Source: Bradyrhizobium yuanmingense
GTDB lineage: Bacteria; Pseudomonadota; Alphaproteobacteria; Rhizobiales; Xanthobacteraceae
DNA: 64,000 nt
Assembly: GCF_029167105.1 (NCBI RefSeq)
Contig: NZ_JARFML010000036.1
Coordinates: forward strand, 1 to 64,000
Reading direction: 5' to 3'
Under the pieces are notes generated by a model, which saw only the letters and a list, made by a program, of their open reading frames with translations, was not told where the DNA came from and did not search any database. The position numbers and the translations under genes were made by a program. Below, piece after piece: positions 1-8,944 of the stretch. Each line of letters begins with the position of its first letter. The stretch's first letter is position 1.

Positions 1-34
1 CCAGAAAACAGACAGCCAGAACGCCTCGCGCCCC

Positions 35-122
35 GGGCGACATCAAATCGGAATGGTGGGCGAGATCATCTCGGAATCCTGGGCGAGATCAAATCGGAAT
101 ACCCGGGCGAGATCTTCGGAAT
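35..122. repeat. Four tandem ~23-bp repeats, probable insertion-sequence end
   Basis: Four copies of a unit close to GGGCGAGATCAAATCGGAAT start at 35, 58, 81 and 105, separated by 3-4 nt. The second copy has a substitution in the centre and the fourth is two bases shorter. Multiple short repeats at the tips are known from IS21-family elements, so this may be one end of such an element lying to the left of the window. That assignment is inference. The right edge, about 123, coincides with the point where the recombinase reading frame loses its homology. Confidence 0.6.
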
Positions 123-482
123 CAGCAGTTGGAGCATGAATCGACCGGTGGGGCCTTCGATTTCAGGCAGGTCGGCGAAGCGAACTTCCACTCCGGATTC
201 TAACAACCGCGAAAGAAATGCGACAGACCTTGTAAGGCGATCTACCTTGGCAACGACAATAGGAACGCGATGAACTCGGGCCTCAGCAAGAGCCCGCTCT
301 AAGGCCGGCCTGTCGCTTCGGCGTCCACTCTCAACCTCCTTGAACTCCGCGATAACTTGCCCGTGCTCTTTCAGATAGGCCGCAACAGCGGACCTCTGTG
401 CGGCTAACCCGAGGCCAGATACTCCCTGCTTCGCTGTCGACACGCGATAGTAAGCGACAAAGCGATTGATCGTGACTGACAT
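66..482 (-). pseudogene. Serine recombinase/resolvase, truncated at the C-terminus
   Basis: The protein begins with a resolvase catalytic domain: YYRVST carries the nucleophilic serine (residue 15 from the ATG at 482), and VAKVDRLTR and GPTGRFMLQ follow in the usual order. Such proteins normally continue for at least 60 more residues into a helix-turn-helix region. Here homology stops after FMLQLL, and the last 18 or so residues are encoded by the tandem repeats at 35-122. The simplest reading is insertion of a mobile element into the 3' part of the gene. It is probably not functional in DNA binding. An upstream in-frame start at 521 is less likely because the domain begins right after residue 14. 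Confidence 0.75.
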
Positions 483-1071
483 GCACTGCTCCAACATTTG
501 CAACAACGTCCGTTGATGCAAACGTAGAGCATCCTTTCACTAGCTCAACGCTGTCATCGTGAGTCAAATCGACTCAGCCTGACGAGATAAAGGGACTCTT
601 CGAGGAAGGATGGCGTACATTGAACGGCTCGGAGAAACCTCGATCGATGAGAGGGGACGGGGGGTAAACCGGAAGCCGCCGCAACGAGGTCACGGCTCGC
701 GTTCGGGACCCTTCGGGCAAATCCTCCCGCTGGCGCTGCCTCGGCCCGGGTCCGCTCCACGACACTGGCGGACTGGTCAGTGGGAGTCCTGCGCTATCAA
801 CTCGCGGCGAATACCCTAAGGAGGCTTTACTAAAAGACGACGCAGCTTGCGGGCGCTGCCCGACTCTGGCTCGACGGCTATGAAGGCGAAAGAGATGAAT
901 AGACCGCCCATATTGAAGCCCGGTTAGCTCGCTAACCCGCGAGTAGCTGGCAGAATCCGATGCGCCGTATCGTCAAGGTGGCAAGACTCAAACGTTCCTC
1001 GCAATAACCGCGCTGCTCGCCCTACGCCCTTAGATGTGGGTCTGCTTAGCCAAACTAAGAGGCCGGTAGTG
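483..1071. other. Intergenic, no gene recognised
   Basis: About 590 bp between the truncated recombinase and the stop of the three-gene operon. Several short open frames exist on both strands, but none has a convincing start signal, recognisable motif or consistent codon use. It may hold decayed remnants. Confidence 0.5.
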
Positions 1072-2136
1072 TTATGAAAGATAGGCGTTCGGTTCGAATC
1101 GATCTTCAATTTCGAAGCCAACCACCCGGCCATTTGCCTCAACATCAAGTGTGGTGTAACGAGTGGGTATACGACAAATGATTTCCATTCTAGGCTGGCT
1201 CAGGGCAGCAATGCCTAACGCAAGCGCGTGAGTCTTCGAGCCGATAGCGAGAGCGGTGATTGTGTCGGCGGATGATTTCTTACAAAAATCTATTGAGTAC
1301 CTGACCGTGCCGATTACGTCGGTGAGCGATAAATTGACACGTTCGACGTTTGGCTCACCTTGGAGTTCGCTCAAGGCATACTGTTCGCTCTTTGGGAGCC
1401 TACTGGGCGTCTGCACCTCACTCTCCGAAATCATGACCAACCCCAATCGGCGCGGTTCGTATTTTTCAATGAATGGCAGGGTCAAGCCTACTTCACCGCC
1501 GAGCGTCACCAAAACGTCTCGGTGGTTCGGAATAGTGCTTTCAGATTCGAAGAACGGTATCGGAAGAGACTCCCAAACGCCCTCCGACGTTATGCTGCCA
1601 GTCGTGTTCGCGAGAGAGGCTGATGCTTCATGCTGTTTCCCAAGCGGATATTGTCCTTCCGCATACAGGCAGTCCAGGCGTGCAAAGTAGTTTTTACGAA
1701 AGCCCAGACCGATAAGTAGCAGTAAATAAGACTTCGGGATGCAAGTGATGTCACAAAGAATCCGAAGCGGTCGCTTCTTGCTCACGACCTTTTCCTGCAA
1801 GAGATCGTCTATCCTCTGCATGTTCGAAGAGAAAGAGGTCGAGCTGTCGAGCTCCACCGGGATGCAACATTTTGAATACTTTGAAAGCAGCTTTAGCTGT
1901 TCATCTTTGCGCTGGTTTGCGGCCGGGTTCATCGAAGAGTTAAATCTCAGCAGGCAAAGCTCATCAATTTCTCTCCCGAGCCTCTTTAAGGCCGCAGTAC
2001 CGCGCTGCTCCCAGCTCAGTGTAGACAATACCAAGTCGTATTCGCGATCTCGGAAGAAACCTAAATCGACAGACGATTGTCTCAATAGTACGTTTGCGCT
2101 TGCAAAAGCTTGCTCGTTCACTGATTGCCATCCCAT
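1072..2136 (-). CDS. Uncharacterised protein, third gene of a putative defence operon
   Basis: 354 aa, no family recognised. The N-terminal half reads as alternating hydrophobic strands and helices of a Rossmann-like fold, with YDLVLSTLSWEQR (residues 33-45) and ILCDITCIP (126-134). The C-terminal half has VTLGGEVG (210-217), AIGSKTHALA (297-306) and PTRYT (324-328). A GxK motif followed by a helix recalls nucleotide-sensing CARF-type domains, but this is only a resemblance. The ATG at 2136 overlaps the ATPase gene by 19 bp, so translation is probably coupled. No transmembrane segment or signal peptide is visible. By position it would be the third component of the module, either sensor or effector. 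Confidence 0.8.
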   Translation of the reverse strand: MGWQSVNEQAFASANVLLRQSSVDLGFFRDREYDLVLSTLSWEQRGTAALKRLGREIDELCLLRFNSSMNPAANQRKDEQLKLLSKYSKCCIPVELDSSTSFSSNMQRIDDLLQEKVVSKKRPLRILCDITCIPKSYLLLLIGLGFRKNYFARLDCLYAEGQYPLGKQHEASASLANTTGSITSEGVWESLPIPFFESESTIPNHRDVLVTLGGEVGLTLPFIEKYEPRRLGLVMISESEVQTPSRLPKSEQYALSELQGEPNVERVNLSLTDVIGTVRYSIDFCKKSSADTITALAIGSKTHALALGIAALSQPRMEIICRIPTRYTTLDVEANGRVVGFEIEDRFEPNAYLS

Positions 2137-4211
2137 CCCAGAGACAGTTCCCTCTGATCGAGCATGTTCGGATGAGCCGCCATCGCCTCAGCCCAAAGCA
2201 TCGGCTCAACAGGACTGCTCCGATCGCAAAGCTGCCAAATTTCGGAAGCTGAAACCGCAACGGTCTCGTATGGTCCCCTGTAAGAAAAGCCATAATAGGG
2301 TGCCAGTCTCCGATGAAGACGAAAGCGCAGCAACTGACCTTGTCTCGGGTCGCCCCGTACATCGTGATTCGGAGGATCGACCATTCTGAGATAACCGGCG
2401 ATTTCCGCTTGTCTCACAACATTCAATACAGCACGTTCGCGTCTTGCCGCGGCGTCCACCCTCTCGCTCCAAGCGGCTTCGAACCGCACTTGGAAGATGC
2501 CACGTTCAGATCTGCCCATTACACTCGGGTCGCGACGATCTGATTGCAACATCGTTGCATATCGCCCCAATCCTTCAATAAGACGCAGAACGACATCAAA
2601 GTCCCTTTCACCGCGAGCGCTCACCCCTGCATGATAGGCACTGCTCGCTCTATAAATTCCGGTTGTCTGGACTTCGTTAGCAATGGTCGTTCGAGCCAGA
2701 GCAAATTTATCCAAGCTCTCTTGGCTATAAGCGTCCAATTTGTGCCTTTTGGTGTAAGCCTCGTATATAAATCCCAAAATCTCTAAGAAGTCGCGGATAG
2801 AGCCATCCGACAACGAAATGATCACGTTTGCACCTGCGAGAGGCAGGCGCTTGAATCCAAGAGTCGACGCCAAATGAAGTAGTGCAGCGTTTTGCTTTCG
2901 TCTAAGCCAAGCCTCACCAGCCGGGCTGTTGCTTGACTGAGCTCGGCGCTCTAAATCGTCCTCGTCCGCGCTGTTGAATGAGGTCTTGAAGGCCTCTCCC
3001 TGGCCCTGCCAATGCAGCAGAACGTACGTCTGATACAAAGGGGGAGTGGTAGCATTGTTTATCTTTCCGGTTCGTATCCGTTGAACAATGGCCGCGTTCC
3101 TCGCGAGGCGCTCTGCGGTCGGGCTCGTTGATCGCTTAATCATCTGCTCCATGATGTCGTTGACGGAGCGGCTTCCCAATCGAGCATCTAAAGGAAAAAA
3201 GTCAGAGACCTCCTTGACGGAGCGCAATGTCCTTGCCTGCTCCGAAACCGAGAACATCAGACGCAGACTTACGACCGCTTGGCAGAGCTCTCGGTAATCA
3301 CTTTCATTTCTTGAGTCGAGCGAGATGACGCGGCGGTCCGCATCAGTGAGGGGTTGCTGCTCAAGGTAGGTGCGGCTGTTCTCGAATAACGATCCTACGT
3401 AGCTTACGACCCATGAGACCGGAAATTTGGAATTGCGTACGAGTGTATTGAGGCTTACCTGCTGCGCAGTTCCCAAAACTTCGCAATCATCGAGGCAAAA
3501 TTTGAAGCCTGGAGGACGCGAAGGCGTTACCCCGGCCAGTCGCACAGCGCTCGAGAGCTTTGTAACTAGCAGGGAGAGCATCTCTCCGGGCTCTCGCGGC
3601 GGGAGGCGCTCGTTTATCGAAGAGACTGTCCCCCGTACTGATGAGGCATTCATCTCCCGCACTATGTCGCGCAGGAGCCGCGCCAGCTCAAAGAAAGTTG
3701 CGGCTTCTGCGTGCGCGAAATGCGCTAGTCGCGGAAATTCTGCAATAAAGCTGCTCGTGATCTCCTTCTCCTTCGCTGGCGAGAATGTTGCAAGGCTTTG
3801 AGATCTAAGTTCGTGGCAGGCGTGCAGAGCTCTCTCGCAACATGTGAGTTCGACAAGCAGTGAAAAGAACCGATGAAATTCGAGCGCTGGTGATGGCGCG
3901 TCAGGATAAACCTTCGCCCAGTCAACAAACGACATAGCGACGGTCAGGTGGTCAGGAAAGCGGATGTAAATACCAATACTCTTGAAGTCTTCGAGCTTTC
4001 TCTGCATGCGTAGGGAGCTGTTAGTTGCCAAGTCGTCCCAGCAAACGCTTTTCAAAAGCGTCGTCTTACCACTCCCACGGCTACCGCTTACGTAGATCGA
4101 CTTGTCGTCTGCTAGATTGTTCGCAATCCTCGTGTACCAGATCAGCTGTTTGCCGTCCTGTTGGTGCTCCCAACGAGTAGGTCTGAATGGATTGAGCGGC
4201 AGTCGTGTCAT
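2118..4211 (-). CDS. P-loop ATPase, ORC/CDC6-like AAA family
   Basis: 697 aa from the ATG at 4211. That start is preferred over an upstream TTG at 4232 because AGGAG lies seven bases before it and it forms an ATGA overlap with the preceding gene. The N-terminus (NPFRPTRWEH) leads into a Walker A motif GSRGSGKTT (residues 43-51). A Walker B motif FCLDDCE is at about 238-244, followed by a sensor-like strand WVVSYVG. The remaining ~400 residues are helical and unrecognised, ending in a probable winged-helix region. The layout matches proteins annotated as ORC-CDC6 family AAA ATPases in bacterial accessory loci. It probably couples ATP hydrolysis to DNA or partner recognition within this operon. 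Confidence 0.85.
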   Translation of the reverse strand: MTRLPLNPFRPTRWEHQQDGKQLIWYTRIANNLADDKSIYVSGSRGSGKTTLLKSVCWDDLATNSSLRMQRKLEDFKSIGIYIRFPDHLTVAMSFVDWAKVYPDAPSPALEFHRFFSLLVELTCCERALHACHELRSQSLATFSPAKEKEITSSFIAEFPRLAHFAHAEAATFFELARLLRDIVREMNASSVRGTVSSINERLPPREPGEMLSLLVTKLSSAVRLAGVTPSRPPGFKFCLDDCEVLGTAQQVSLNTLVRNSKFPVSWVVSYVGSLFENSRTYLEQQPLTDADRRVISLDSRNESDYRELCQAVVSLRLMFSVSEQARTLRSVKEVSDFFPLDARLGSRSVNDIMEQMIKRSTSPTAERLARNAAIVQRIRTGKINNATTPPLYQTYVLLHWQGQGEAFKTSFNSADEDDLERRAQSSNSPAGEAWLRRKQNAALLHLASTLGFKRLPLAGANVIISLSDGSIRDFLEILGFIYEAYTKRHKLDAYSQESLDKFALARTTIANEVQTTGIYRASSAYHAGVSARGERDFDVVLRLIEGLGRYATMLQSDRRDPSVMGRSERGIFQVRFEAAWSERVDAAARRERAVLNVVRQAEIAGYLRMVDPPNHDVRGDPRQGQLLRFRLHRRLAPYYGFSYRGPYETVAVSASEIWQLCDRSSPVEPMLWAEAMAAHPNMLDQRELSLGWDGNQ

Positions 4212-5503
4212 ACGCGAGCTCCTATTATCCAATTTGTCGACCGCAGCTCGTGGTTATAAATTTCGATTTTCGCATCCGAAAGAAGCAACTCTAGCGACTC
4301 TTCAAGTTCTTCTTCAACGTTGGACGAATAGATGGCCTTCGCCTGAGTAACGAGATCTGTCCAGTATATTTCGCCATGCTTGAGGAGGAGGCTGTATAGA
4401 CTTGCCAACGCCTCACTATGGGATCGTCGCCTGGACCCAATAAGCGGGATGGTGATAGGCCTCAGCTGCCTCAAGTATCCGCCTTGATCGAATCTCCACT
4501 TAATGACCCGGCAAGTTAGCGGCATCATTGTGCGCGTGAATACGAGTTCAATAATGTTGAAGCCTGCAACTATTTGAGGAGCGGCAATTGACGCCACAAC
4601 GGCCCCGCCGGGGACTTGCAGCAATTCAATGGGGTCTTGATGGATGTGACCGTGAAGATAGAGGACGGGCCTATCGAGTTCCAGCAGCGCACTTCGGACG
4701 GCTCCAGAGTTAACTAACTCAGTGTAGGGCGCCAATCTCGTTTGTCGCTGCGGCAGCAGGTTGTGATGGGCCGCAACTATTAAGACGGAGCAATCGCTCG
4801 CTGACGGGGTGCTATTGAGTAGCTTTTCGATCGTATCGTTTGAAAAGGCGGGTGTATCGAATTGCCTGTCGTAGTACGCGGCGATCTTCTTCTCGTGCTC
4901 TCCGCGTTGTAGGGCCTTTTCGATGGCTTCCTGCACGTCGTCTCGAAATTCAGCTGGGATGAACTCTTTCGATCCGCAGCCCCAGCAACTGTTCAAGAGA
5001 ACAAGGCCGATCGAGGCTCCCGGTGTTTCCAGCTCCAGCCATGTAGGATCTGTCACGGGAATCGCGGGCAGGCCTTCCGCTGCAAGCGCTGCCACGAGGG
5101 GTTTAAACTTTGCTGCGAAGCTTGCTTCCTTGGCGAGGGTGCGGTCGATATCGTGATTCCCCGGAATGATGCCGACCGGCATTTTTGAATTTTGACCCTT
5201 GGCGCCGATCTGAAGCGCCGTCGCGATATATTTTGCGCATGCGATGTACCCGTCGATCTTACCGAAGTCCGTCAGGTCGCCCATGAAAACTAATCCAGCA
5301 ATCTGGGCGGATTCCGTGAGTTCATAAATCTTGCGAAATACCTGCTTTATGGGACTATTGGAGATGATTTTCTTCAAATCCGACGGGAAGCGAGAGTCCT
5401 TGTCGTCGATGGCCCCAGCGGATCGCCCGGCGGTGGGAAGGTGGATGTCCCCAATCTGGATCAAGCGGACTTTAGAGAGCAATGGACGGGCCTCGCTTTT
5501 CAA
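4208..5503 (-). CDS. Calcineurin-like metallophosphoesterase with C-terminal extension
   Basis: 431 aa with all metallophosphoesterase motifs in order: GDIH near residue 18, MGDLTD, PGNHDID, AAHHN and HGHIH. The two-metal active site should therefore be intact. Substrates of this fold range from nucleic acids (Mre11/SbcD type) to cyclic nucleotides, and nothing here decides between them. About 130 residues after the catalytic domain form an extension that ends in a helix-rich, winged-helix-like segment. The start is TTG at 5503, the first candidate after an in-frame TAG; a later TTG at 5482 is possible. It is the first gene of the operon and overlaps the ATPase gene by 4 bp. Confidence 0.87.
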   Translation of the reverse strand: MKSEARPLLSKVRLIQIGDIHLPTAGRSAGAIDDKDSRFPSDLKKIISNSPIKQVFRKIYELTESAQIAGLVFMGDLTDFGKIDGYIACAKYIATALQIGAKGQNSKMPVGIIPGNHDIDRTLAKEASFAAKFKPLVAALAAEGLPAIPVTDPTWLELETPGASIGLVLLNSCWGCGSKEFIPAEFRDDVQEAIEKALQRGEHEKKIAAYYDRQFDTPAFSNDTIEKLLNSTPSASDCSVLIVAAHHNLLPQRQTRLAPYTELVNSGAVRSALLELDRPVLYLHGHIHQDPIELLQVPGGAVVASIAAPQIVAGFNIIELVFTRTMMPLTCRVIKWRFDQGGYLRQLRPITIPLIGSRRRSHSEALASLYSLLLKHGEIYWTDLVTQAKAIYSSNVEEELEESLELLLSDAKIEIYNHELRSTNWIIGARV

Positions 5504-6235
5504 AAGGTTGTATCGCTATCACGAGTCGCGATTTCGCCCAAGTAGATGAAGGCGTTCTGCACAACTGCTTCCGGAGCCATCGGTTCTACTCGCGGGCTCC
5601 GAATGGGACGTGGACTGGGTCGCCCTTGGCTGGCTAAAAGTGAGATTCAGGTAACTCGCTGCTCGGCTTGAACCCCCCAGATCGCGCTTATGTCACTGCG
5701 TTGACCAATGAAGGGGCTTGGATCGGAAATCGGGACCATCCACGAAGGCGGCGCGTTCAACGTCGCTGACCAGGTCATTTCGGAAATTCGGGTGCACTCA
5801 ACCTTAGCCCGGGGAATGCTTCGGAACACCTCTTTGAAGCGGCCACACGGCGCCTCCCGGGGACCAGACGTTGAGGGCTGACCAACGAGGTCTGAATTGA
5901 CTCACCAGAGACCACTCAACGCAACAGACAGTCCACGCCTTTGATGATCCGCCCTCCATAGAGCCGCTCGAATAAAGGTCGCTCTTGAGCGCTCATTTCC
6001 CCATCCGGCACATCAAAGAAGGCTTGCCTTGAAATAGAAACCTGATGTCAAATACCTGACAGGTTGAGTAGACTAACCCGTCAATCCTTAGAAGGTTGGC
6101 AGGTTTCCGGGAAATGGGTCCCTGAAGCCAACGTTCAGCAGGATTATTCTGTCCTTGCGGCGAGGATCTGGGATTTGAGCAATGTCGCGCTTTACGAGCC
6201 GGCATCTTACGCAACTCTTTCTTTTGGAGCGGCGA
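5504..6235. other. Intergenic, probable operon promoter region
   Basis: About 730 bp between divergent genes. It must hold the promoter of the minus-strand three-gene operon and that of the plus-strand exported protein. No clear -35/-10 pair was chosen. A plus-strand frame around 5735-5880 reads as plausible protein but has no start and matches nothing I recognise. Confidence 0.4.
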
Positions 6236-7699
6236 ATGAAGCAAGGGCCGTGGCTATTCTATTTGATCTTAGTTGCTGGCATCCAGATGGTTGGTCTTGA
6301 GCGTCCTGCCAATGCTCAAACACCGGGGTTTGTCAGTTCGCTGCTAGGCAAGCCGGTTGACTGGAATGGTTCTCCCTCAGACTTGTTCTCGGCGAACTTG
6401 AATTTCCCCACCAGGTATCCAGATTTGTCAAACGAGCCCTGGATGCGACTTGATCCGAGCGACCCCTCGCAGCGAAATGCCTATTTTCAAGCAGTCCTCG
6501 CCTACGGACTGAGCTCCTTTGTAAGCGATATCAGTGGTGCATGTCCGCGCACTAGTCCGGAATGGTTTCATGTACCCTGGCTTACCTTCTCAGTCGGCAA
6601 TACCTCTGCCGATCTGGCGGCCGGAAAGATTGGAAGTGGTCGCGAGCCGATATGCGGGCTTACACAGGAAAGGCCGGCTCCAATCGGCTTCCTGCATGCC
6701 AAGCAAACTCGTCGTGTGCAGAGTTGGGCGGTCGGCTCGATGAACCAGGTTGGCGGCTACTTGCTGGGCAGAGTGTGGCGAGACCGCTCGGCAACAGACA
6801 TCTCCGAGACGACGTTTCCGCGCGGCACCTTTGTGGTGAAGTTTCTTTTCACCGAAGCAACTACGGTAGAAGTGCCATATTTAGTTGGTGCACCCGAATG
6901 GGATGCCAACGTCTATCGAGTGGTCGATGGTAGCACGCGCGAAACTAAGCGGATGCGCTTGGTGCAGATCGATTTCTCTATTCGCGACCCCCGATTCGAT
7001 GCCCAGACTGGATGGGTCTTCGGCACATTTATGTTTTTCAATGACAGTGGTTCGCCGCCAAGAGACTGGACAACGAAGTTAGTTCCTGTCGGCCTGATGT
7101 GGGGAAATGATCCAGGGCAGACAAGTCGGCCTCATTTCCGCGAGCAGGTGTTAGAACCATCTGTGATGGCCCTGCGTGATCAAGGACAAGTGTTTGATCT
7201 ATCTAAGCGAACAACGTTTGGTTGGCTAGACAGAGTAAATGGACCTCTCGATAATCCCGTTTCATCGTGCCTTTCCTGCCATGCCACTGCGCAGGTTCAC
7301 AAGTTGCGCATCATCAAGCATTTTCTCACGCCGACGCTCCAACCCGGCCAGAATACGGACCCGAATCGCATGCTGTGGTTTCGAAACATACCGCCGGGCA
7401 CACCCTTTACGTTTTCAGCTACAGAGTTGGCCTTAATAGATCAGGGCCGCCCAAGCCTTGTACGTGAAGACTGGACTTCGGCATTGATGGCAGATTTCGT
7501 TTCGACGGACTATTCGCTTCAACTGCGCATGGCGATTGAGAATGCTCGCTTCCATGCTCTCCAGGGCGCGCCAAATGTACTTGATTCATTGATCCCGCCG
7601 ACGAAAGAACGGCTACCCACAGGCGGCGCACGTGAGCGATTATTCGAAGATTTCAGGCGTGAGGCTGAGCGTATCGAAAGGTCAGGCGAGCTTGAGTAG
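6236..7699 (+). CDS. Exported protein with one CxxCH haem-binding motif
   Basis: 487 aa from the ATG at 6236, chosen because GGAG lies about nine bases upstream and the protein then begins with a clean Sec signal peptide (MKQGPWLFYLILVAG, cleavage after ANA). A longer start at 6182 would put charged residues in front. A single CLSCH motif about two thirds along (residue 345 of this form) would bind haem c covalently, so the protein is probably a periplasmic cytochrome-like protein. The rest has no repeat or second haem motif, and I recognise no named family. It stands alone, between the defence-like operon and decayed genes. Confidence 0.75.
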   Translation: MKQGPWLFYLILVAGIQMVGLERPANAQTPGFVSSLLGKPVDWNGSPSDLFSANLNFPTRYPDLSNEPWMRLDPSDPSQRNAYFQAVLAYGLSSFVSDISGACPRTSPEWFHVPWLTFSVGNTSADLAAGKIGSGREPICGLTQERPAPIGFLHAKQTRRVQSWAVGSMNQVGGYLLGRVWRDRSATDISETTFPRGTFVVKFLFTEATTVEVPYLVGAPEWDANVYRVVDGSTRETKRMRLVQIDFSIRDPRFDAQTGWVFGTFMFFNDSGSPPRDWTTKLVPVGLMWGNDPGQTSRPHFREQVLEPSVMALRDQGQVFDLSKRTTFGWLDRVNGPLDNPVSSCLSCHATAQVHKLRIIKHFLTPTLQPGQNTDPNRMLWFRNIPPGTPFTFSATELALIDQGRPSLVREDWTSALMADFVSTDYSLQLRMAIENARFHALQGAPNVLDSLIPPTKERLPTGGARERLFEDFRREAERIERSGELE

Positions 7700-7848
7700 C
7701 TGATTGTCGGCTTGGCTGCTTCGACAAAAGCGACGTAGACATTAAGCAATGCGTGTGCCTGGCATTCTGAGAAAGCGCCAAGGCTGGGTCCAGCGGGCTT
7801 ATGCCACCAAAGCGCCCAGCCAACGAGGTTCATGCTGCAACACCGCCT

Positions 7849-8067
7849 TTAGAATCGACAGACATGGTCAGCGTCAGCCCCGCTGGACCAAGTGCTTAGA
7901 TCAGGAAATCTTCGATCCTGATTGAGCCTGAGATAGGCTCGTCCTATTCCGCATTTCACTCGTTCTTCGACTGCTGCGAGTGAAACGGGGTCAGTAGATT
8001 CGGTCGGCATTGTCGCGCAGCCGCTGAGCAATGCACAGCAAACTGCAACGCTCGTCAGTTTGAACAC
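7849..8067 (-). CDS. Short lipoprotein, probably truncated
   Basis: From a GTG at 8067 the protein starts with a short lipoprotein signal and lipobox (ALLSGC), then SLAAVEERVKCGIGRAY. This N-terminus resembles longer rhizobial lipoproteins in which a conserved VKC segment follows shortly after the lipid-anchored cysteine. The frame ends after only 72 codons, and the last residues look unrelated, so it is probably a 5' remnant of a larger gene. The surrounding DNA is also decayed. An upstream ATG at 8175 in frame would bury the signal peptide and is disfavoured. Confidence 0.45.
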   Translation of the reverse strand: MFKLTSVAVCCALLSGCATMPTESTDPVSLAAVEERVKCGIGRAYLRLNQDRRFPDLSTWSSGADADHVCRF

Positions 8068-8611
8068 GATTGCGCCCACCCGAATGCCCAAAACCAGAGA
8101 GAGCGTGCAAGTGGAAACAAGCGTTCCGCGAGGCCTCGGTCTTGACAAGTCCACGTGGAGTGACGCTCGTTTCAAAATGCAATTGCCTTTTGCGCATCTC
8201 CAAGGGTTTCGATATTCTTGATTGGCGGCCTGCTGCGATGCCCATCTTTTCGAAGGCTTCGATAATTGCGATTTCGATCAGCCGTCGCATCTTTAACGCG
8301 CAGCCGTCGGCCATCCCTCTCTCTCTCTGCGGTAGCCAATCCTGGTGATATCTGGGGGGAAGCGTCGGCTTGCAGGATCTTCCGCCGCGCCGAGCATAAC
8401 GCGGCTAGTTGCCGATATTCCAGCCAAGCAGCTTTCATGCCGTCCGCCCCCATTCGGCATCCTGCAACAGCCGCCAGTTGATCTTGTTGCATTTGCTGCG
8501 ATCGTGCTCAAGTAGTCTCGTTTGGCTTTGGCAATAAGCGCGAACAGGAATAGCTCATCGCCCAGTGCCTTTTCGTCTCTGGTGCCCGCCGACTTGTACG
8601 TAGAGATTGCA
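8068..8611. other. Decayed region, no intact gene
   Basis: Short overlapping frames on both strands, none with a credible start and product. One minus-strand frame near 8180-8310 contains a helical stretch (LIEIAIIEAFEKMGI) that looks protein-like but is not identifiable. The region lies directly before integrase remains. Confidence 0.4.
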
Positions 8612-8889
8612 ACAGCCCGCGGCAGGGTTGTGAAGGAAGGCGTTGATCCCAGTCACGGCTGGCGCCATCACTTCAAGACTATCGGGATCGAGCAGGGCGT
8701 TGAGACCCGCGGCTGGACGCCATATAGGGACATGCACCGAGCAAAGTCTCAGAGGGCTACGGAGACGTGACTATTAAGGCGAAGGCAAACGCCATCGCGC
8801 AGTTTCCGATCTTTGAGGTCGAGAGGCCTCATGGCCTCGAGCAGTCTTTCAAGGAGCTGGAGGCCGGCGGGATAGCTGTTCATCCCTAA
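8612..8889 (+). pseudogene. Tyrosine integrase C-terminal remnant, frameshifted
   Basis: One frame reads GVDPSHGWRHHFKT, the HxxR box of phage-type integrases. After about 20 more codons the homology moves to another frame, which reads RLDAI, a TAG in place of the expected Q, then GHAPSKVSEGYGDV and KAKANAIAQFP, ending at TAA 8887-8889. GH followed by the tyrosine of GYG is the expected end of the catalytic domain. A frameshift, an in-frame stop and loss of the N-terminal part show that the gene is dead. It marks past integration of a genomic island or prophage. Confidence 0.75.
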
Positions 8890-8944
8890 CAGAAAAGAAG
8901 GTCGCGGAGCGGGCAGCCCGCGCATTACGGCTGAAGCCGCGAAG

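Noticed and set aside
924..1148. A 74-codon minus-strand frame overlapping the end of the 354-aa gene
   Set aside because: It overlaps a better-supported gene in another frame and has no start signal.
1072..5503. Naming the three-gene operon as a specific known defence system
   Set aside because: The combination does not match any named system I can recall with confidence, so only the domain composition is reported.
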